Shown piece by piece: positions 8,833 through 18,268 of a stretch of 64,000 bases of DNA. Each line of letters begins with the position of its first letter. The stretch's first letter is position 1. The notes below the pieces were generated by a model. The model did no database searches, was not told the origin of the DNA, and saw only the letters and a program-made list of their open reading frames with translations. The DNA is taken from NCBI RefSeq assembly GCF_042427745.1, contig NZ_JBHMFA010000001.1. One strand, written 5' to 3'. Both the position numbers and the translations under genes were made by a program. This DNA is from Algibacter miyuki (GTDB lineage Bacteria; Bacteroidota; Bacteroidia; Flavobacteriales; Flavobacteriaceae).

Positions 8833-9699
8833 TTATGCTCTATGTTTAAAATAGCCCAATAATTTTTTTACATAACTTTCGTCTACGCGGCAATCTATAG
8901 CTCCTGCGCCCGCTTTGGTAAAACTTTCTTTGTAATAAGTCGCTTTTTCGTGATAGAATTTACTGTAATTTTTACGCACGGTTTTAGATGATGTATTGAC
9001 TAACATGAGTTCGCCTGTTTCTTCATCTTGCATTTGTACAAGCCCAATGTTAGGGATTTCTTCTTCGCGTTTATCATACACACGAATTCCTGTTACATCG
9101 TGTTTTTTTGCGACAATTTTCATGGTTTGATGATAGTCATCGGCTATAAAATCGGAAAGTACAAAAGCAATTACTTTTTTCTTCATGACGTTTCGCATGA
9201 ATTTTAAAGCTTCGGCTAAATTGGTTTGTTTGCTTTCTGGTTTGAATTCTATTAATTCGCGAATGATACGAAGCACATGCGAACGTCCTTTTTTAGGCGG
9301 AATGTATAATTCAACTTTATCGGAAAATAAAATAAGTCCTATTTTATCGTTATTTTGTGTTGCTGAAAAGGCTAGGGTAGCAGCGATTTCGGTAACCATT
9401 TCATTTTTAAATTGATTTTCGGTTCCAAATAATTCCGAGCCTGAAACATCAACCATAAGCATCATGGTTAGTTCGCGTTCTTCTTCAAAAACTTTTACGT
9501 AAGGCTCGTTGTAGCGTGCGGTTACATTCCAGTCTATATTTCTAACATCGTCGCCAAAATTGTATTGACGCACTTCGCTAAAAGTCATGCCGCGCCCTTT
9601 GAAAGTCGAATGGTATTCGCCTCCAAAAATATGATCAGACAACCGACGTGTCTTAATCTCAATTTTCCGTACTTTTTTTAGTAATTCTTTAGTATCCAT
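8833..9699 (-). CDS. DUF58 domain protein (VWA-like)
   Basis: 288 residues, full-length DUF58. The conserved GRGMTFSEVRQYNFGDDVRN region (residues about 35-54) and IDWNVTARYNEPYVK lead into a VWA-like fold with MVDVSGSE near residue 107. DUF58 genes nearly always follow a moxR ATPase gene, as here. The likely role is as partner or substrate of MoxR in building or activating the Bat complex (inference from family context). The ATG at 9699 is immediately preceded by an array of NNTCAGT heptamers (read on the plus strand), so its leader RNA is unusual. Confidence 0.9.
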   Translation of the reverse strand: MDTKELLKKVRKIEIKTRRLSDHIFGGEYHSTFKGRGMTFSEVRQYNFGDDVRNIDWNVTARYNEPYVKVFEEERELTMMLMVDVSGSELFGTENQFKNEMVTEIAATLAFSATQNNDKIGLILFSDKVELYIPPKKGRSHVLRIIRELIEFKPESKQTNLAEALKFMRNVMKKKVIAFVLSDFIADDYHQTMKIVAKKHDVTGIRVYDKREEEIPNIGLVQMQDEETGELMLVNTSSKTVRKNYSKFYHEKATYYKESFTKAGAGAIDCRVDESYVKKLLGYFKHRA

Positions 9700-9700
9700 T

Positions 9701-9756
9701 TTTCAGTAAACAGTATTCAGTCATCAGTACTCAGTCATCAGTATACGGTTTTCAGT
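9701..9756. repeat. degenerate heptamer array before DUF58 start
   Basis: Eight successive 7-base units on the plus strand, mostly ending TCAGT: tttcagt, aaacagt, attcagt, catcagt, actcagt, catcagt, atacggt, tttcagt. In the direction of transcription they read ACTGANN and end one base from the DUF58 ATG. Similar single units occur in the batA-batB gap at 6044-6057. Function unknown. Confidence 0.75.
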
Positions 9757-9821
9757 CGTCATGTTCAGTTTACGAAAGCGTAATTCTTGAAAATGGCCAA
9801 CTAAAAAAAACGGGCGTCTAA

Positions 9822-10823
9822 TTAAGGTACTTCAATTTCGTTTACGATTTTGGTGATAATATCTATTGAGGTTACATTTTCAGCTTCAGCCTCATAGGTA
9901 ATACCAATTCTGTGACGTAATACATCGTAAACCACAGCGCGAACATCTTCTGGTATAACATATCCACGACGTTTAATAAAGGCGTAACATTTAGCAGCTG
10001 TGGCTAAGTTAATACTACCACGTGGCGATGCTCCAAAGGAAATTAATGGTTTTAAATCGTTAAGATTATATTTTTCTGGGTAACGGGTTGCGAAAATAAT
10101 ATTCAGAATATATTTTTCAATTTTTTCATCCATATAAACCTCACGAACAGCTTCTTGAGCACGTAATATTTGCGATACAGAAACTACAGGGTTTACTTTT
10201 TCCCAAGACCCTTTTAGGTTAGATCGCATAATTAATTGCTCCTCGTCTAACTTTGGGTAATCAATTACAGTTTTTAGCATAAAACGATCGACTTGTGCTT
10301 CTGGTAATGGGTATGTTCCTTCTTGTTCAACCGGGTTCATGGTGGCCATTACTAAAAAGGGCTTGTCTAATTTAAAAGTTTCATCACCAATAGTAACCTG
10401 CTTTTCTTGCATGGCTTCTAATAATGCCGATTGTACTTTTGCAGGCGCTCTGTTAATCTCATCTGCTAATACAAAATTGGCGAAGATTGGTCCTTTTTTA
10501 ATAGAGAAATCATTAACTTTCATGTTATAAATTAATGTTCCTGTAACATCGGCTGGTAATAAATCTGGCGTAAATTGGATACGGCTAAAACTACCATCAA
10601 CGGCTTGTGCAAGTGTATTAATTGCTAAGGTTTTTGCTAAACCAGGCACACCTTCTAATAAAATATGTCCCTGCCCTAATAAACCAATAAGTAAACGTTC
10701 TACCATGTGTCTTTGGCCAACAATTACTTTGTTCATTTCAAGCATTAGTAAATCAACAAAAGCACTTTCCTTTTCAATTTTTTCGTTTATCGTCTTAATA
10801 TCAATTGTACCTGTTTCTTCCAT
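9822..10823 (-). CDS. moxR: MoxR-family AAA+ ATPase
   Basis: 333 residues, first gene of the Bat operon. Walker A is at 58-65 (GVPGLAKT), Walker B is LADEINRAPAK near 117, sensor 1 is MATMNPVEQEGTYPLPEAQ, and the C-terminal lid contains FGASPRGSINL. MoxR proteins are chaperone-like ATPases that act on VWA-domain partners, and four such partner genes follow. It is a cytoplasmic protein. The 123-base gap to the DUF58 gene contains the heptamer array. Transcription presumably begins in the 271-base region upstream, which is divergent to the SDR gene. Confidence 0.93.
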   Translation of the reverse strand: MEETGTIDIKTINEKIEKESAFVDLLMLEMNKVIVGQRHMVERLLIGLLGQGHILLEGVPGLAKTLAINTLAQAVDGSFSRIQFTPDLLPADVTGTLIYNMKVNDFSIKKGPIFANFVLADEINRAPAKVQSALLEAMQEKQVTIGDETFKLDKPFLVMATMNPVEQEGTYPLPEAQVDRFMLKTVIDYPKLDEEQLIMRSNLKGSWEKVNPVVSVSQILRAQEAVREVYMDEKIEKYILNIIFATRYPEKYNLNDLKPLISFGASPRGSINLATAAKCYAFIKRRGYVIPEDVRAVVYDVLRHRIGITYEAEAENVTSIDIITKIVNEIEVP

Positions 10824-11094
10824 TATTTTTTTTATTAAAAAGCTAATATACAGCTCTTATTTAGAGTTGTGCAAATTGTTAAAATTTTTCGTTAGATGCT
10901 GTTAAAAATTGGTTAAAAATTCAAGGAAATTCAATGTTTTCGCAGTTTAACCTATTATTATGATAAGTTTTTCTTAATTATTTTTTTAATTCATTTTAGA
11001 AGAAGCATTTCGATTATAATTTTTCATGAAAGCATACGAGTTAAGTTTGTTTTTAAGTATTTTTATGGAAGAATTAAATTGAATAAAAAGTAGC

Positions 11095-11847
11095 ATGACA
11101 AAAACAGCCCTAATTACTGGAGCAACAAGTGGTATTGGAGAAGCAACCGCTTACGAATTTGCAAAACATGGCATTAAATTAATACTCTGCGGAAGGCGTA
11201 TAGAACGCTTGAATACCATACAAAAAGCTTTAGAGCGGTTAACCGATGTGCATATTCTAAATTTTGACGTTAGTGATAAAGCAGCGACTCTACATGCTAT
11301 TGAAAGCCTGCCCGAAGCTTTTAAAACCATAGATATTTTAATAAATAATGCAGGTAATGCTCATGGTTTAGATCCTATAAACGAAGGAAATTTAGATGAT
11401 TGGGATGCTATGATGGATATCAACGTTAAAGGTTTGTTGTATGTGAGTAAAGCAGTGATTCCGCAAATGACGGCTCGTAAATCGGGACAAATTATAAATA
11501 TTGGTTCTTCCGCAGGAAAAGAAGTTTACCCTAACGGAAACGTCTATTGCGCTAGTAAACATGCAGTTTTAGCTATTACAGAAGGCATGCGAATTGATTT
11601 AAATAAATATGGAATCAAGGTTGGAGCCGTAAATCCGGGTATGGTAGAAACAGAGTTTTCGCAAGTGCGTTATAAAGGGGATGCTGCTGCCAATCAAGTT
11701 TATAAAGGGTTTAAAGCTTTGCAAGCAAAGGATGTTGCCGATGTTATTTATTTCGCTATTTCTAGGCCGCCACATGTTAACCTTGCAGATATTTTAATGT
11801 TTTGCACCGCACAAGCAAGCAGTACTATTGTTAATAAGAATTTATAA
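11095..11847 (+). CDS. SDR-family NAD(P)-dependent oxidoreductase
   Basis: 250 residues, classical short-chain dehydrogenase. The cofactor motif TGATSGIGEA is at 8-17, NNAG at about 87-90, a catalytic Ser in INIGSSAGK and Tyr/Lys in VYCASKHAV. C-terminal features (VNPGMVETEFSQVRYKGD) resemble the YdfG group, which oxidises L-allo-threonine and serine and reduces malonic semialdehyde. The arginine in CGRR after the second strand favours NADP. That substrate is only a family-level suggestion. Cytoplasmic. It may share a transcript with the AlbA_2 gene 55 bases downstream. Confidence 0.9.
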   Translation: MTKTALITGATSGIGEATAYEFAKHGIKLILCGRRIERLNTIQKALERLTDVHILNFDVSDKAATLHAIESLPEAFKTIDILINNAGNAHGLDPINEGNLDDWDAMMDINVKGLLYVSKAVIPQMTARKSGQIINIGSSAGKEVYPNGNVYCASKHAVLAITEGMRIDLNKYGIKVGAVNPGMVETEFSQVRYKGDAAANQVYKGFKALQAKDVADVIYFAISRPPHVNLADILMFCTAQASSTIVNKNL

Positions 11848-11902
11848 TGACTTCACTGAAAAACAATAGCAAATATTCTAAAAGGAAATTAAATTATTAT
11901 AA

Positions 11903-13036
11903 ATGATAAACAAACGCCTACTCATAAAACACCTTTTAGCTCACAATGATGAGAACAGTTTTTATGATAAAAAGCGAAAAATTGATATTACTCACAAAGA
12001 AGGAAAAGCCAAGTTTTTAAAACATGTTTGCGCCTTGTCTAATAGCAACCCTAAAAACAATTCGTTTATTGTAATTGGTGTAGAAGATGAAGATAATACC
12101 ATTGTAGGTGTCGATTTTTTCGACGATAGCAAAATTCAGAATTTAATAAACGCCTATTTAAGTCATCCGCCTATTGTGCAATACGAGAACATACCGTTTC
12201 CGCATTTGCCTGATCATAAAGTGGTTGGTTTGGTTACCATAAGGCCTACAGGGAAATTAACATCTTTGCGAAAAAACATTTGGAAATATTACGGAGGTTC
12301 CGTCTTTTTTAGAGATGGCAGTATAAGTATGCCTAAAGTTTTCGACATTGAAATTGAAGATGTAAACTCTAAAATTGTCGAAGCCATTGAAAAAAACTCT
12401 CAAAACAATATAGAGCATACGTTAAATGGGGTTTTCGATTTTATGAACCATCGAAAAGACTATAATCCGCAATATAAAGTATTTAAAGAGTATTTTGTGG
12501 TGTGTTGGGCAGGACAAAAAAAAGTGGTAAAAGATGATGTGTTTTTTTCACGCGTCGATATCGAGCTTGTAAACGAGCAAGTGCGTTTGTTTTTTTCGAT
12601 ACTTGACGATGTTGCTATTTCTATATCCGAAGATGCCTTTAAGATTACTGAATATGTAAATTTGGGTTTTCAAAATAATAATAAATATTATAAGCTTGAA
12701 GAGACTATAATCCATTTCGAAAACAATGCTACTTACGCTATTGAAAGTAAACTTCTCTTTGAACCACCTCAATATGATAAAAAAGTGCTGCATCATATTT
12801 ACAACGCCAACAATGCTATTTTGGAAAAACTTAAAAAAGGATTAACCTTTACAAAAGCAGAAGAATTAGATCTTAAAAACCTGCCTGTAACCTATCTCAT
12901 TTGTTATCTAAACCTGTTTCATGAGGCCATCGATAAACTCGACGAAGCCAAGCCATATTTAAAAAAGTACAACAGCGAAGTGTATCTAAAGTATAAAGAA
13001 GCCATGCGCATTTTACGTAAAATGAAATACAACTAA
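11903..13036 (+). CDS. AlbA_2 (Schlafen-type) putative DNA-binding protein
   Basis: 377 residues. The N-terminal ~115 residues look like an AlbA_2 domain: EGKAKFLKHVCALSNS, then FIVIGVEDED and a strand-rich end with GLVTIRPTG. The remaining ~260 residues are conserved in length among flavobacterial relatives as far as I recall but match no domain I know. Such proteins were long annotated as divergent ATP-binding regulators; the AlbA_2 fold binds nucleic acid and in Schlafens has nuclease relatives. Function here unknown. No HTH or toxin partner gene is adjacent. Confidence 0.75.
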   Translation: MINKRLLIKHLLAHNDENSFYDKKRKIDITHKEGKAKFLKHVCALSNSNPKNNSFIVIGVEDEDNTIVGVDFFDDSKIQNLINAYLSHPPIVQYENIPFPHLPDHKVVGLVTIRPTGKLTSLRKNIWKYYGGSVFFRDGSISMPKVFDIEIEDVNSKIVEAIEKNSQNNIEHTLNGVFDFMNHRKDYNPQYKVFKEYFVVCWAGQKKVVKDDVFFSRVDIELVNEQVRLFFSILDDVAISISEDAFKITEYVNLGFQNNNKYYKLEETIIHFENNATYAIESKLLFEPPQYDKKVLHHIYNANNAILEKLKKGLTFTKAEELDLKNLPVTYLICYLNLFHEAIDKLDEAKPYLKKYNSEVYLKYKEAMRILRKMKYN

Positions 13037-13050
13037 ACCATATTCCATAA

Positions 13051-13074
13051 AAAAAGCACCCCAAAAAGGGTGCT
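13051..13074 (-). terminator. intrinsic terminator of the TerB-like gene
   Basis: Seven-base stem AGCACCC (13055-13061) and GGGTGCT (13068-13074) with a six-base loop. On the minus strand it is followed by a run of T, so it fits the end of the TerB-like gene 30 bases away. On the plus strand no T-run follows, so it serves the AlbA_2 gene poorly. Confidence 0.75.
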
Positions 13075-13103
13075 CACATTATATAACTAGATGTAAAAAT
13101 CTA

Positions 13104-13535
13104 CTATCTATTCATGTTTTTCATTTGCTCAGTAAAATCGTCTAAGTCTGCACCGTTATTAACCAACGTCAATGCTTTATCAACAATATATTTTACATTA
13201 TCGGTGTTAAAACCAAGGCCTAAAGCAATTTTTCTAAGTAAAACCTCTTCATGGTCGCCTTTAATATGATCTACATAAACCATGCGGGCTAAATCGTATA
13301 AACGTTCCAAACGACGATCGTAAGACGATGGTGGATTAATTGGATGCGATTTATAATCCGTTAAGATAATTTTAAAATCGCCCTCGCTAATATCTAAATT
13401 ACGAGCTAAACGTTCTAAAAACGCCTGCTCTTCATCCGAAATAACTCCGTCATCCATGGCAATTTTTACAATTGAAGCAAAATGATCCTCATTACGCTTT
13501 TTAAAACCACTGTCAAATAAATCTGAAAACGACAT
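13104..13535 (-). CDS. TerB-family (tellurite resistance-like) protein
   Basis: 143 residues, all-helical. KIAMDDGVISDEEQAFL (about 25-41) is the acidic, metal-binding-like signature of TerB domains, and a second helical half contains LRKIALGLGF. TerB proteins bind divalent metals and are linked to stress responses, but stand-alone copies like this are widespread housekeeping genes in Bacteroidota and do not imply tellurite resistance. It is monocistronic: a terminator lies downstream and a repeat element lies upstream. Confidence 0.8.
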   Translation of the reverse strand: MSFSDLFDSGFKKRNEDHFASIVKIAMDDGVISDEEQAFLERLARNLDISEGDFKIILTDYKSHPINPPSSYDRRLERLYDLARMVYVDHIKGDHEEVLLRKIALGLGFNTDNVKYIVDKALTLVNNGADLDDFTEQMKNMNR

Positions 13536-13607
13536 ACCTTTGTTCTTTTTTTAGTGCAGCAAAACTACATATTTTTTTTAAGATTCTAAACCGAAAAGTT
13601 TAATTTT

Positions 13608-13697
13608 TTGGGCGTTACCACAAGGGTCGGGCTTTCCGCTACAAGTCCTCGCACCTCCTGCGTCGGGCTGTGGGCTATCCGCTGCAATCCCTAACGC
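13608..13697 (+). repeat. 90-bp intergenic repeat, copy 1
   Basis: Begins TTGGGCGTTACC and ends CAATCCCTAACGC. A copy of exactly the same length is at 41688-41777; by hand alignment 74 of 90 positions agree. Ends carry GCGTTA / TAACGC as a short terminal inverted repeat. Inside, a GTCGGGCT unit occurs twice about 40 bases apart. It is much richer in G and C than the sequence around it. No ORF is apparent. Confidence 0.85.
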
Positions 13698-13710
13698 AGA
13701 AAACGCGATT

Positions 13711-13747
13711 TAAAAAAACCTGTAAGGTTATTTAAAATTACAGGGTT
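13711..13747 (-). terminator. terminator of the RR-TonB receptor-kinase unit
   Basis: Imperfect stem AACCTGTAA (13717-13725) with TTACAGGGTT (13738-13747). Read on the minus strand it is followed by seven T residues, 19 bases after the kinase stop codon. Confidence 0.65.
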
Positions 13748-13765
13748 GCTTTTGCAAAACTTCAA

Positions 13766-15562
13766 TTACTTCGGTATTGTAAAGAAAAATGTAGTGCCTT
13801 TGTGTATTTCAGATTCAAACCAAATTTGCCCCCCTAAAGATTCTACTATTTTTTTACAAAAAGATAAACCAATACCCGTACCCTCGTATTCTTCACGAGA
13901 ATGCAATCGCTGAAAAATAGAGAAAATTTTACTTTTATGTTTTTGAGCAATACCTATACCATTATCGGCTACTTCAAATTGCCAAAAACTTGAATTCTGA
14001 GGTCCATATGTAACGGTTTTAAATGTAATAACTACCTCAGGATTTACATCTGGTTTTTTAAACTTAATGGCATTATTTATTAAATTTTGAAAAACCCCTC
14101 TAAGCTCAACCTTACTCCCCATAACAGTGGGTAAATTTTCGTAGGTTATTTTGGCATTAAAACGCGTAATAGCATTAGCAATATCTAATGTTATTTCTCC
14201 TAATAAATCATTACAATCAATCGCCGTTTTTTCTTTAGATTTTCCCAACTTAGAATACTCTAGTAAATCGTCTATCTGTGTTCTCATACGTTCACTGGAC
14301 TTATCTATAAATTCCATGCTCGTCATGGCGTCATCGTCGAGCTGATCTTTGTAATCATCTTTCAGTAAGGCAATAAGTCCTGAAATTGTTGCCAAAGGTT
14401 CTTTTAAATCATGACTTGTTATGTAGGCGAATTCTTCTAATTCTTTATTCTTAGAAGCCAACGTAAAAGATTGGCTATATATCTTGTTGTTTTTCTCTTT
14501 TAAAACCGTGTTTAATCGCTTTGTAGCGTAATAGTTTTTAAATAGGATCCACACTAAAACCACAGCAAAAATCACCAATGCTAATAGTAAATAATTAATT
14601 GTGCGTTGGGTATTTAGCTTTTCATTAATAGCGTTAGCTTTTGTTTCCTTATCCAGAATTTCTTCTTTTTGCTTAGCTAAAACGATTCGCTGTTTTTCTA
14701 TTTCACTATTACTTAAAGTAATTTGTTCTTGCTTATTTTTAAGTGAATCTATTTGTTTTAAAATGCGTTGCTCTAGATCGCTTTCAATAATTAATTTCTC
14801 GGAATATTTTTTTTCTTGAAGTTCAGTAAGAGAGATAAGCTCGTTAATTTCACTTTTTTGATTAGCTAAAGATTTGTTTTTGTTTTTTAATAGATTTTCC
14901 TTGGTACCTATGGTTTTTTTTTGGTTTTCAATTTCTTGATCCTTAAGCTTAACATGGTTTTCTACCTTAGATAGTTTGTCTTTGGTTTTAACTAAAGTGT
15001 TTTCAGAATTTTGGAACAGCTGTTTCCATTTTTCTATAGATGAAATAGCATTTTTTTGAAGGTTATAATGTGTAGAAATATTGTTGCTCAGCATCAATTT
15101 TTCGTTAATTTCATACTGGAAATCATTACCAACATTAACAATATTAATCATAGAAGAATTATAAGGGTAATTCTCTGTAATAAGCAACGTGTTATCGCTC
15201 GATATTTTGTTTAATACATAAGAAATATCAAAATTATTTTCATAATTAGTGTAGACAATATCCGCGTTTTCAATATCCTTTACGCTATTAAAGCTAATCA
15301 CTTTAACCGGTTTGTCTTTAATTTTTCTTTTTAGTGCTAGGCTTTTTAAATCTATAATAGTGCGGTCTTTTCCTAAAACCCCAATAACAAAATTAAGGTC
15401 TGTATGCGTATTGCCATAAAATGTTTGTTCTGCAACATTGAAAATAAAAATAGCACGCTTAAGGCGTTTTACCTGCTCATTATCTGTGTTTTGAGCATAT
15501 ACTTGTGTAGCCATTAGGCATAACAACATTAAGGTGTATTTTATTAAACTATTAAATTTCAT
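13766..15562 (-). CDS. hybrid sensor: YfiR-like domain fused to histidine kinase
   Basis: 598 residues. Signal peptide 1-24 (ends TQVYAQ); a periplasmic YfiR/HmsC-like (DUF4154) domain about 31-168 with FNVAEQTFYG, FVIGVLGKDRTI and KPVKVISF; a long coiled coil about 173-320 rich in K, E and Q; a membrane helix 324-342; then HisKA with H384 (SHDLKEP) and a HATPase domain with NLINNAIKF, DNGIGI and GTGIGLSFCKK. It should phosphorylate the receiver encoded two genes upstream. The open frame extends 22 codons further, but the ATG at 15562 starts the signal peptide and lies 4 bases after the receptor gene. The trigger is unknown. Confidence 0.88.
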   Translation of the reverse strand: MKFNSLIKYTLMLLCLMATQVYAQNTDNEQVKRLKRAIFIFNVAEQTFYGNTHTDLNFVIGVLGKDRTIIDLKSLALKRKIKDKPVKVISFNSVKDIENADIVYTNYENNFDISYVLNKISSDNTLLITENYPYNSSMINIVNVGNDFQYEINEKLMLSNNISTHYNLQKNAISSIEKWKQLFQNSENTLVKTKDKLSKVENHVKLKDQEIENQKKTIGTKENLLKNKNKSLANQKSEINELISLTELQEKKYSEKLIIESDLEQRILKQIDSLKNKQEQITLSNSEIEKQRIVLAKQKEEILDKETKANAINEKLNTQRTINYLLLALVIFAVVLVWILFKNYYATKRLNTVLKEKNNKIYSQSFTLASKNKELEEFAYITSHDLKEPLATISGLIALLKDDYKDQLDDDAMTSMEFIDKSSERMRTQIDDLLEYSKLGKSKEKTAIDCNDLLGEITLDIANAITRFNAKITYENLPTVMGSKVELRGVFQNLINNAIKFKKPDVNPEVVITFKTVTYGPQNSSFWQFEVADNGIGIAQKHKSKIFSIFQRLHSREEYEGTGIGLSFCKKIVESLGGQIWFESEIHKGTTFFFTIPK

Positions 15563-15566
15563 ACCA

Positions 15567-18263
15567 TTATAAACGTAACAGAATTTTAGTAAAAATATTG
15601 GCTCCGTTAACACCAAATTGCTGTACACGTCTGCTATAAATCAAGCTTCCGTTTTCCGTATTAGCCGAGTGTGTATGCTTACTTGGGTACACATCAAAAA
15701 TATTATTGCACCCAATAGTGGCTTGTAGCCAGTTCTTATAATTATAAGTTACATACAAATCGGTAACAAACTTTGGATCGAATTTTTGATCTCGAGTTTC
15801 AATATTGCCAGTAAACTCATTTAGCTCCCAATTATCTGGGTTGCCATCGTCTGGATGGATATACATAACGCTTCCAAAATACGTGCCAACTAAATTGAAT
15901 TTGAAATCATTAATTTCATAATTTAAATACGAGTTTATTTTGAATTTTGGCTGAGCAGACTCTATTCTAGAGCGTTCTTCTCTATTAAATAGCGACTCAA
16001 TATTGTTGTCTACAATGTTACTCCTGTTTACTTTGGTTACTTTTGTTTCGGTAAAATTAGCTGAAAGCTTTCCGTTTAATTTACCGGCTCCTATTTGGTT
16101 TTTGTAATGGAAAGACATTTCTACACCGTTGGTTTTAGAGTCTATCGCATTTGCGAAAAATTGTGCAGCCGTTACATCAAATGGCGCTAATAAATCTTCG
16201 TAACCTTCATCAAACTGTCCTGATAAAACAATGCGATCTTCAATGTTGATATTATAATAATCAAAAGAAAGCGTGTATTTATCTTCTATTTTAGTGCTTA
16301 AACCAAGGCTAAAATGTTTTGATAATTCTGGCTTTAGTTTACTCACTTCAAAAGCATCGGTTACCAAAGTGCTTTCTTGGTTAAAAGTACCAACCTGACT
16401 AATATCTCCATCAAAAAACTGGGTGCTAATTTTTTGAAAAAACATTTGATGCATAGATGGTGCCCTAAATCCTGTAGAGTAACTAGATCTTAAGGCGGTT
16501 TTTTTTCCTAACTTATATCGAGCAGAAAGTTTCCAAAGCGAGTTTTCTCCAAAATCGTTATTAGATTCATATCGAAAGGCTCCTTTTATAAGCATAGGCT
16601 CAATCGGTTTTAACTCAATATCGACATATCCAGAAGCATTAGAACGGTAACGAATAAGTTCATCTTGAGGTTGTATGCCAGGAAATACTTGAGCGCCAAT
16701 AATTTTTGGTCGTAATTCTCCGTTTTCATCGGTGTACATTTCACCGCCATTAATATATGAATCTTCTTCACCTGCAATAATCTCATAACGCTCCACGCGG
16801 AGTTCTCCTCCAAAGGCTAAGTTAAGACCATGCATAACGTCAAAAGGTCGGCTAAAGTCTAAGTTAGTTGTGTTCAGTTCGTATTGATATCCGCCAGATT
16901 TAAATGTTCTAGACGAAATTCCTCCAAGCGATGCGTTATTAGAATTGTTAACCGTAAAATCGATACTATTAGATCCCATGGAATGACTAAAATCAATATC
17001 CCAACCATTTTTTTCTCCTCGAATTCCGAAAGTAACCGCATCATCTTGGATGTTTGTTAATATTTCTGGTGAAAAACCATTTGGATGAAGTGATTCTACA
17101 ACCCGATCTGTTTCTAGAGGAAAACGATAAAACCCTTTTGAAGTACCTTCTCTAGAGTTACGACCACCAAAAAAATAAAGATTAGCCTTATCAAAAAGTG
17201 ATAATTCTCCATTAAAAGCCAAGGCTGAATTTCTAGTTGCTGCACTACCAGCTTCCATAACTTGTTTATCATTATAGCCCGTTTGAGAGAAAAAATCGTT
17301 TTCTTCTATTAATTGGTTATCTAAAGTATCATCATTATAAACATAGATATTGCCGGTATAGTTCCCTGCTCTGTTTGTAGCACTTCTATCTCTAAACTCT
17401 CCGGTTATATTTACAAAACCAGTATTTCCGATTTTTAAACCAAAATTCCCACTAAAATAATGGTTTACCCCATCGTTTTCTGTATTGATTTTAGTTCCGG
17501 TATCAATATCGATAACATCGGTTTGTTTCTTCAGAATTATATTAATAACACCTGCAATAGCATCAGATCCGTACTGAGATGTTGCACCATCTCTTAAAAT
17601 TTCAATATGATCGATAGAGGACACTGGTATAGCATTAAAATCTGTGCCCACACTACCTCTGCCAATAGTGTTATTCACATTTAACATGGAAGATGTGTGG
17701 CGTCGTTTTCCGTTGATTAAAACCAAAAGTTGATCTGGTCCTAAACCTCGTAAAGTTGCTGGGTCGATATGGTCTGTGCCATCGGAAACAGTTTGTTGTG
17801 TAGAATGAAACGATGGTACTAAAAATTGAAGTAATTCTCCTAATTCAAAATGCGAAGAATTACTTATTTCTTCGGGTGTTATAATCTCAATAGGTACGGT
17901 AGTTTCTAATGCAGACTGTGGTTTAGATCGAGTTCCTAAGGATACGGGCTCATCTGCAGAAAAGCCAGTTTCTAAACGAAAATCAACAGTAATACTATCG
18001 CCTACTTTAAGCGAGATTGATTTACTTTTACTATTATACATAATAAAAGATGCGGTTATCACATAATCTCCTTCTTCAAGTTCTAGTTTAAAATCGCCGT
18101 TTACATTAGTGGTGGTTTGTATTTTATAACCTTCAACACTAATTAATGCTCCTGGCAAAGCGCCAAAATCATCCGAAATATTTCCTTGTACAGAAGCTCT
18201 TTTTTGCGCGTAAATGCCAGTGCTGAAAACCAGGCATATTAAAATAATTATTTTTTTTCCCAT
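15567..18263 (-). CDS. TonB-dependent outer-membrane receptor in a two-component operon
   Basis: 898 residues. Signal peptide 1-19 (ends STGIYAQ), a carboxypeptidase-regulatory-like beta domain about 22-100, a plug domain about 115-240 with LRGLGPDQLLVLINGKRR and ILRDGATSQYGSDAIAG, and a 22-strand barrel ending in an aromatic-poor LRL tail. The plug type resembles iron-complex receptors, but no substrate can be inferred with confidence. It is sandwiched without gaps between a receiver gene (5 bases) and a sensor kinase gene (4 bases), so all three are co-transcribed. It may sense as well as transport (inference). Confidence 0.9.
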   Translation of the reverse strand: MGKKIIILICLVFSTGIYAQKRASVQGNISDDFGALPGALISVEGYKIQTTTNVNGDFKLELEEGDYVITASFIMYNSKSKSISLKVGDSITVDFRLETGFSADEPVSLGTRSKPQSALETTVPIEIITPEEISNSSHFELGELLQFLVPSFHSTQQTVSDGTDHIDPATLRGLGPDQLLVLINGKRRHTSSMLNVNNTIGRGSVGTDFNAIPVSSIDHIEILRDGATSQYGSDAIAGVINIILKKQTDVIDIDTGTKINTENDGVNHYFSGNFGLKIGNTGFVNITGEFRDRSATNRAGNYTGNIYVYNDDTLDNQLIEENDFFSQTGYNDKQVMEAGSAATRNSALAFNGELSLFDKANLYFFGGRNSREGTSKGFYRFPLETDRVVESLHPNGFSPEILTNIQDDAVTFGIRGEKNGWDIDFSHSMGSNSIDFTVNNSNNASLGGISSRTFKSGGYQYELNTTNLDFSRPFDVMHGLNLAFGGELRVERYEIIAGEEDSYINGGEMYTDENGELRPKIIGAQVFPGIQPQDELIRYRSNASGYVDIELKPIEPMLIKGAFRYESNNDFGENSLWKLSARYKLGKKTALRSSYSTGFRAPSMHQMFFQKISTQFFDGDISQVGTFNQESTLVTDAFEVSKLKPELSKHFSLGLSTKIEDKYTLSFDYYNINIEDRIVLSGQFDEGYEDLLAPFDVTAAQFFANAIDSKTNGVEMSFHYKNQIGAGKLNGKLSANFTETKVTKVNRSNIVDNNIESLFNREERSRIESAQPKFKINSYLNYEINDFKFNLVGTYFGSVMYIHPDDGNPDNWELNEFTGNIETRDQKFDPKFVTDLYVTYNYKNWLQATIGCNNIFDVYPSKHTHSANTENGSLIYSRRVQQFGVNGANIFTKILLRL

Positions 18264-18268
18264 GTGGA

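Noticed and set aside
13104..13535. Tellurite-resistance island
   Set aside because: A single stand-alone TerB-domain gene without terZABCDE neighbours is not a resistance operon.
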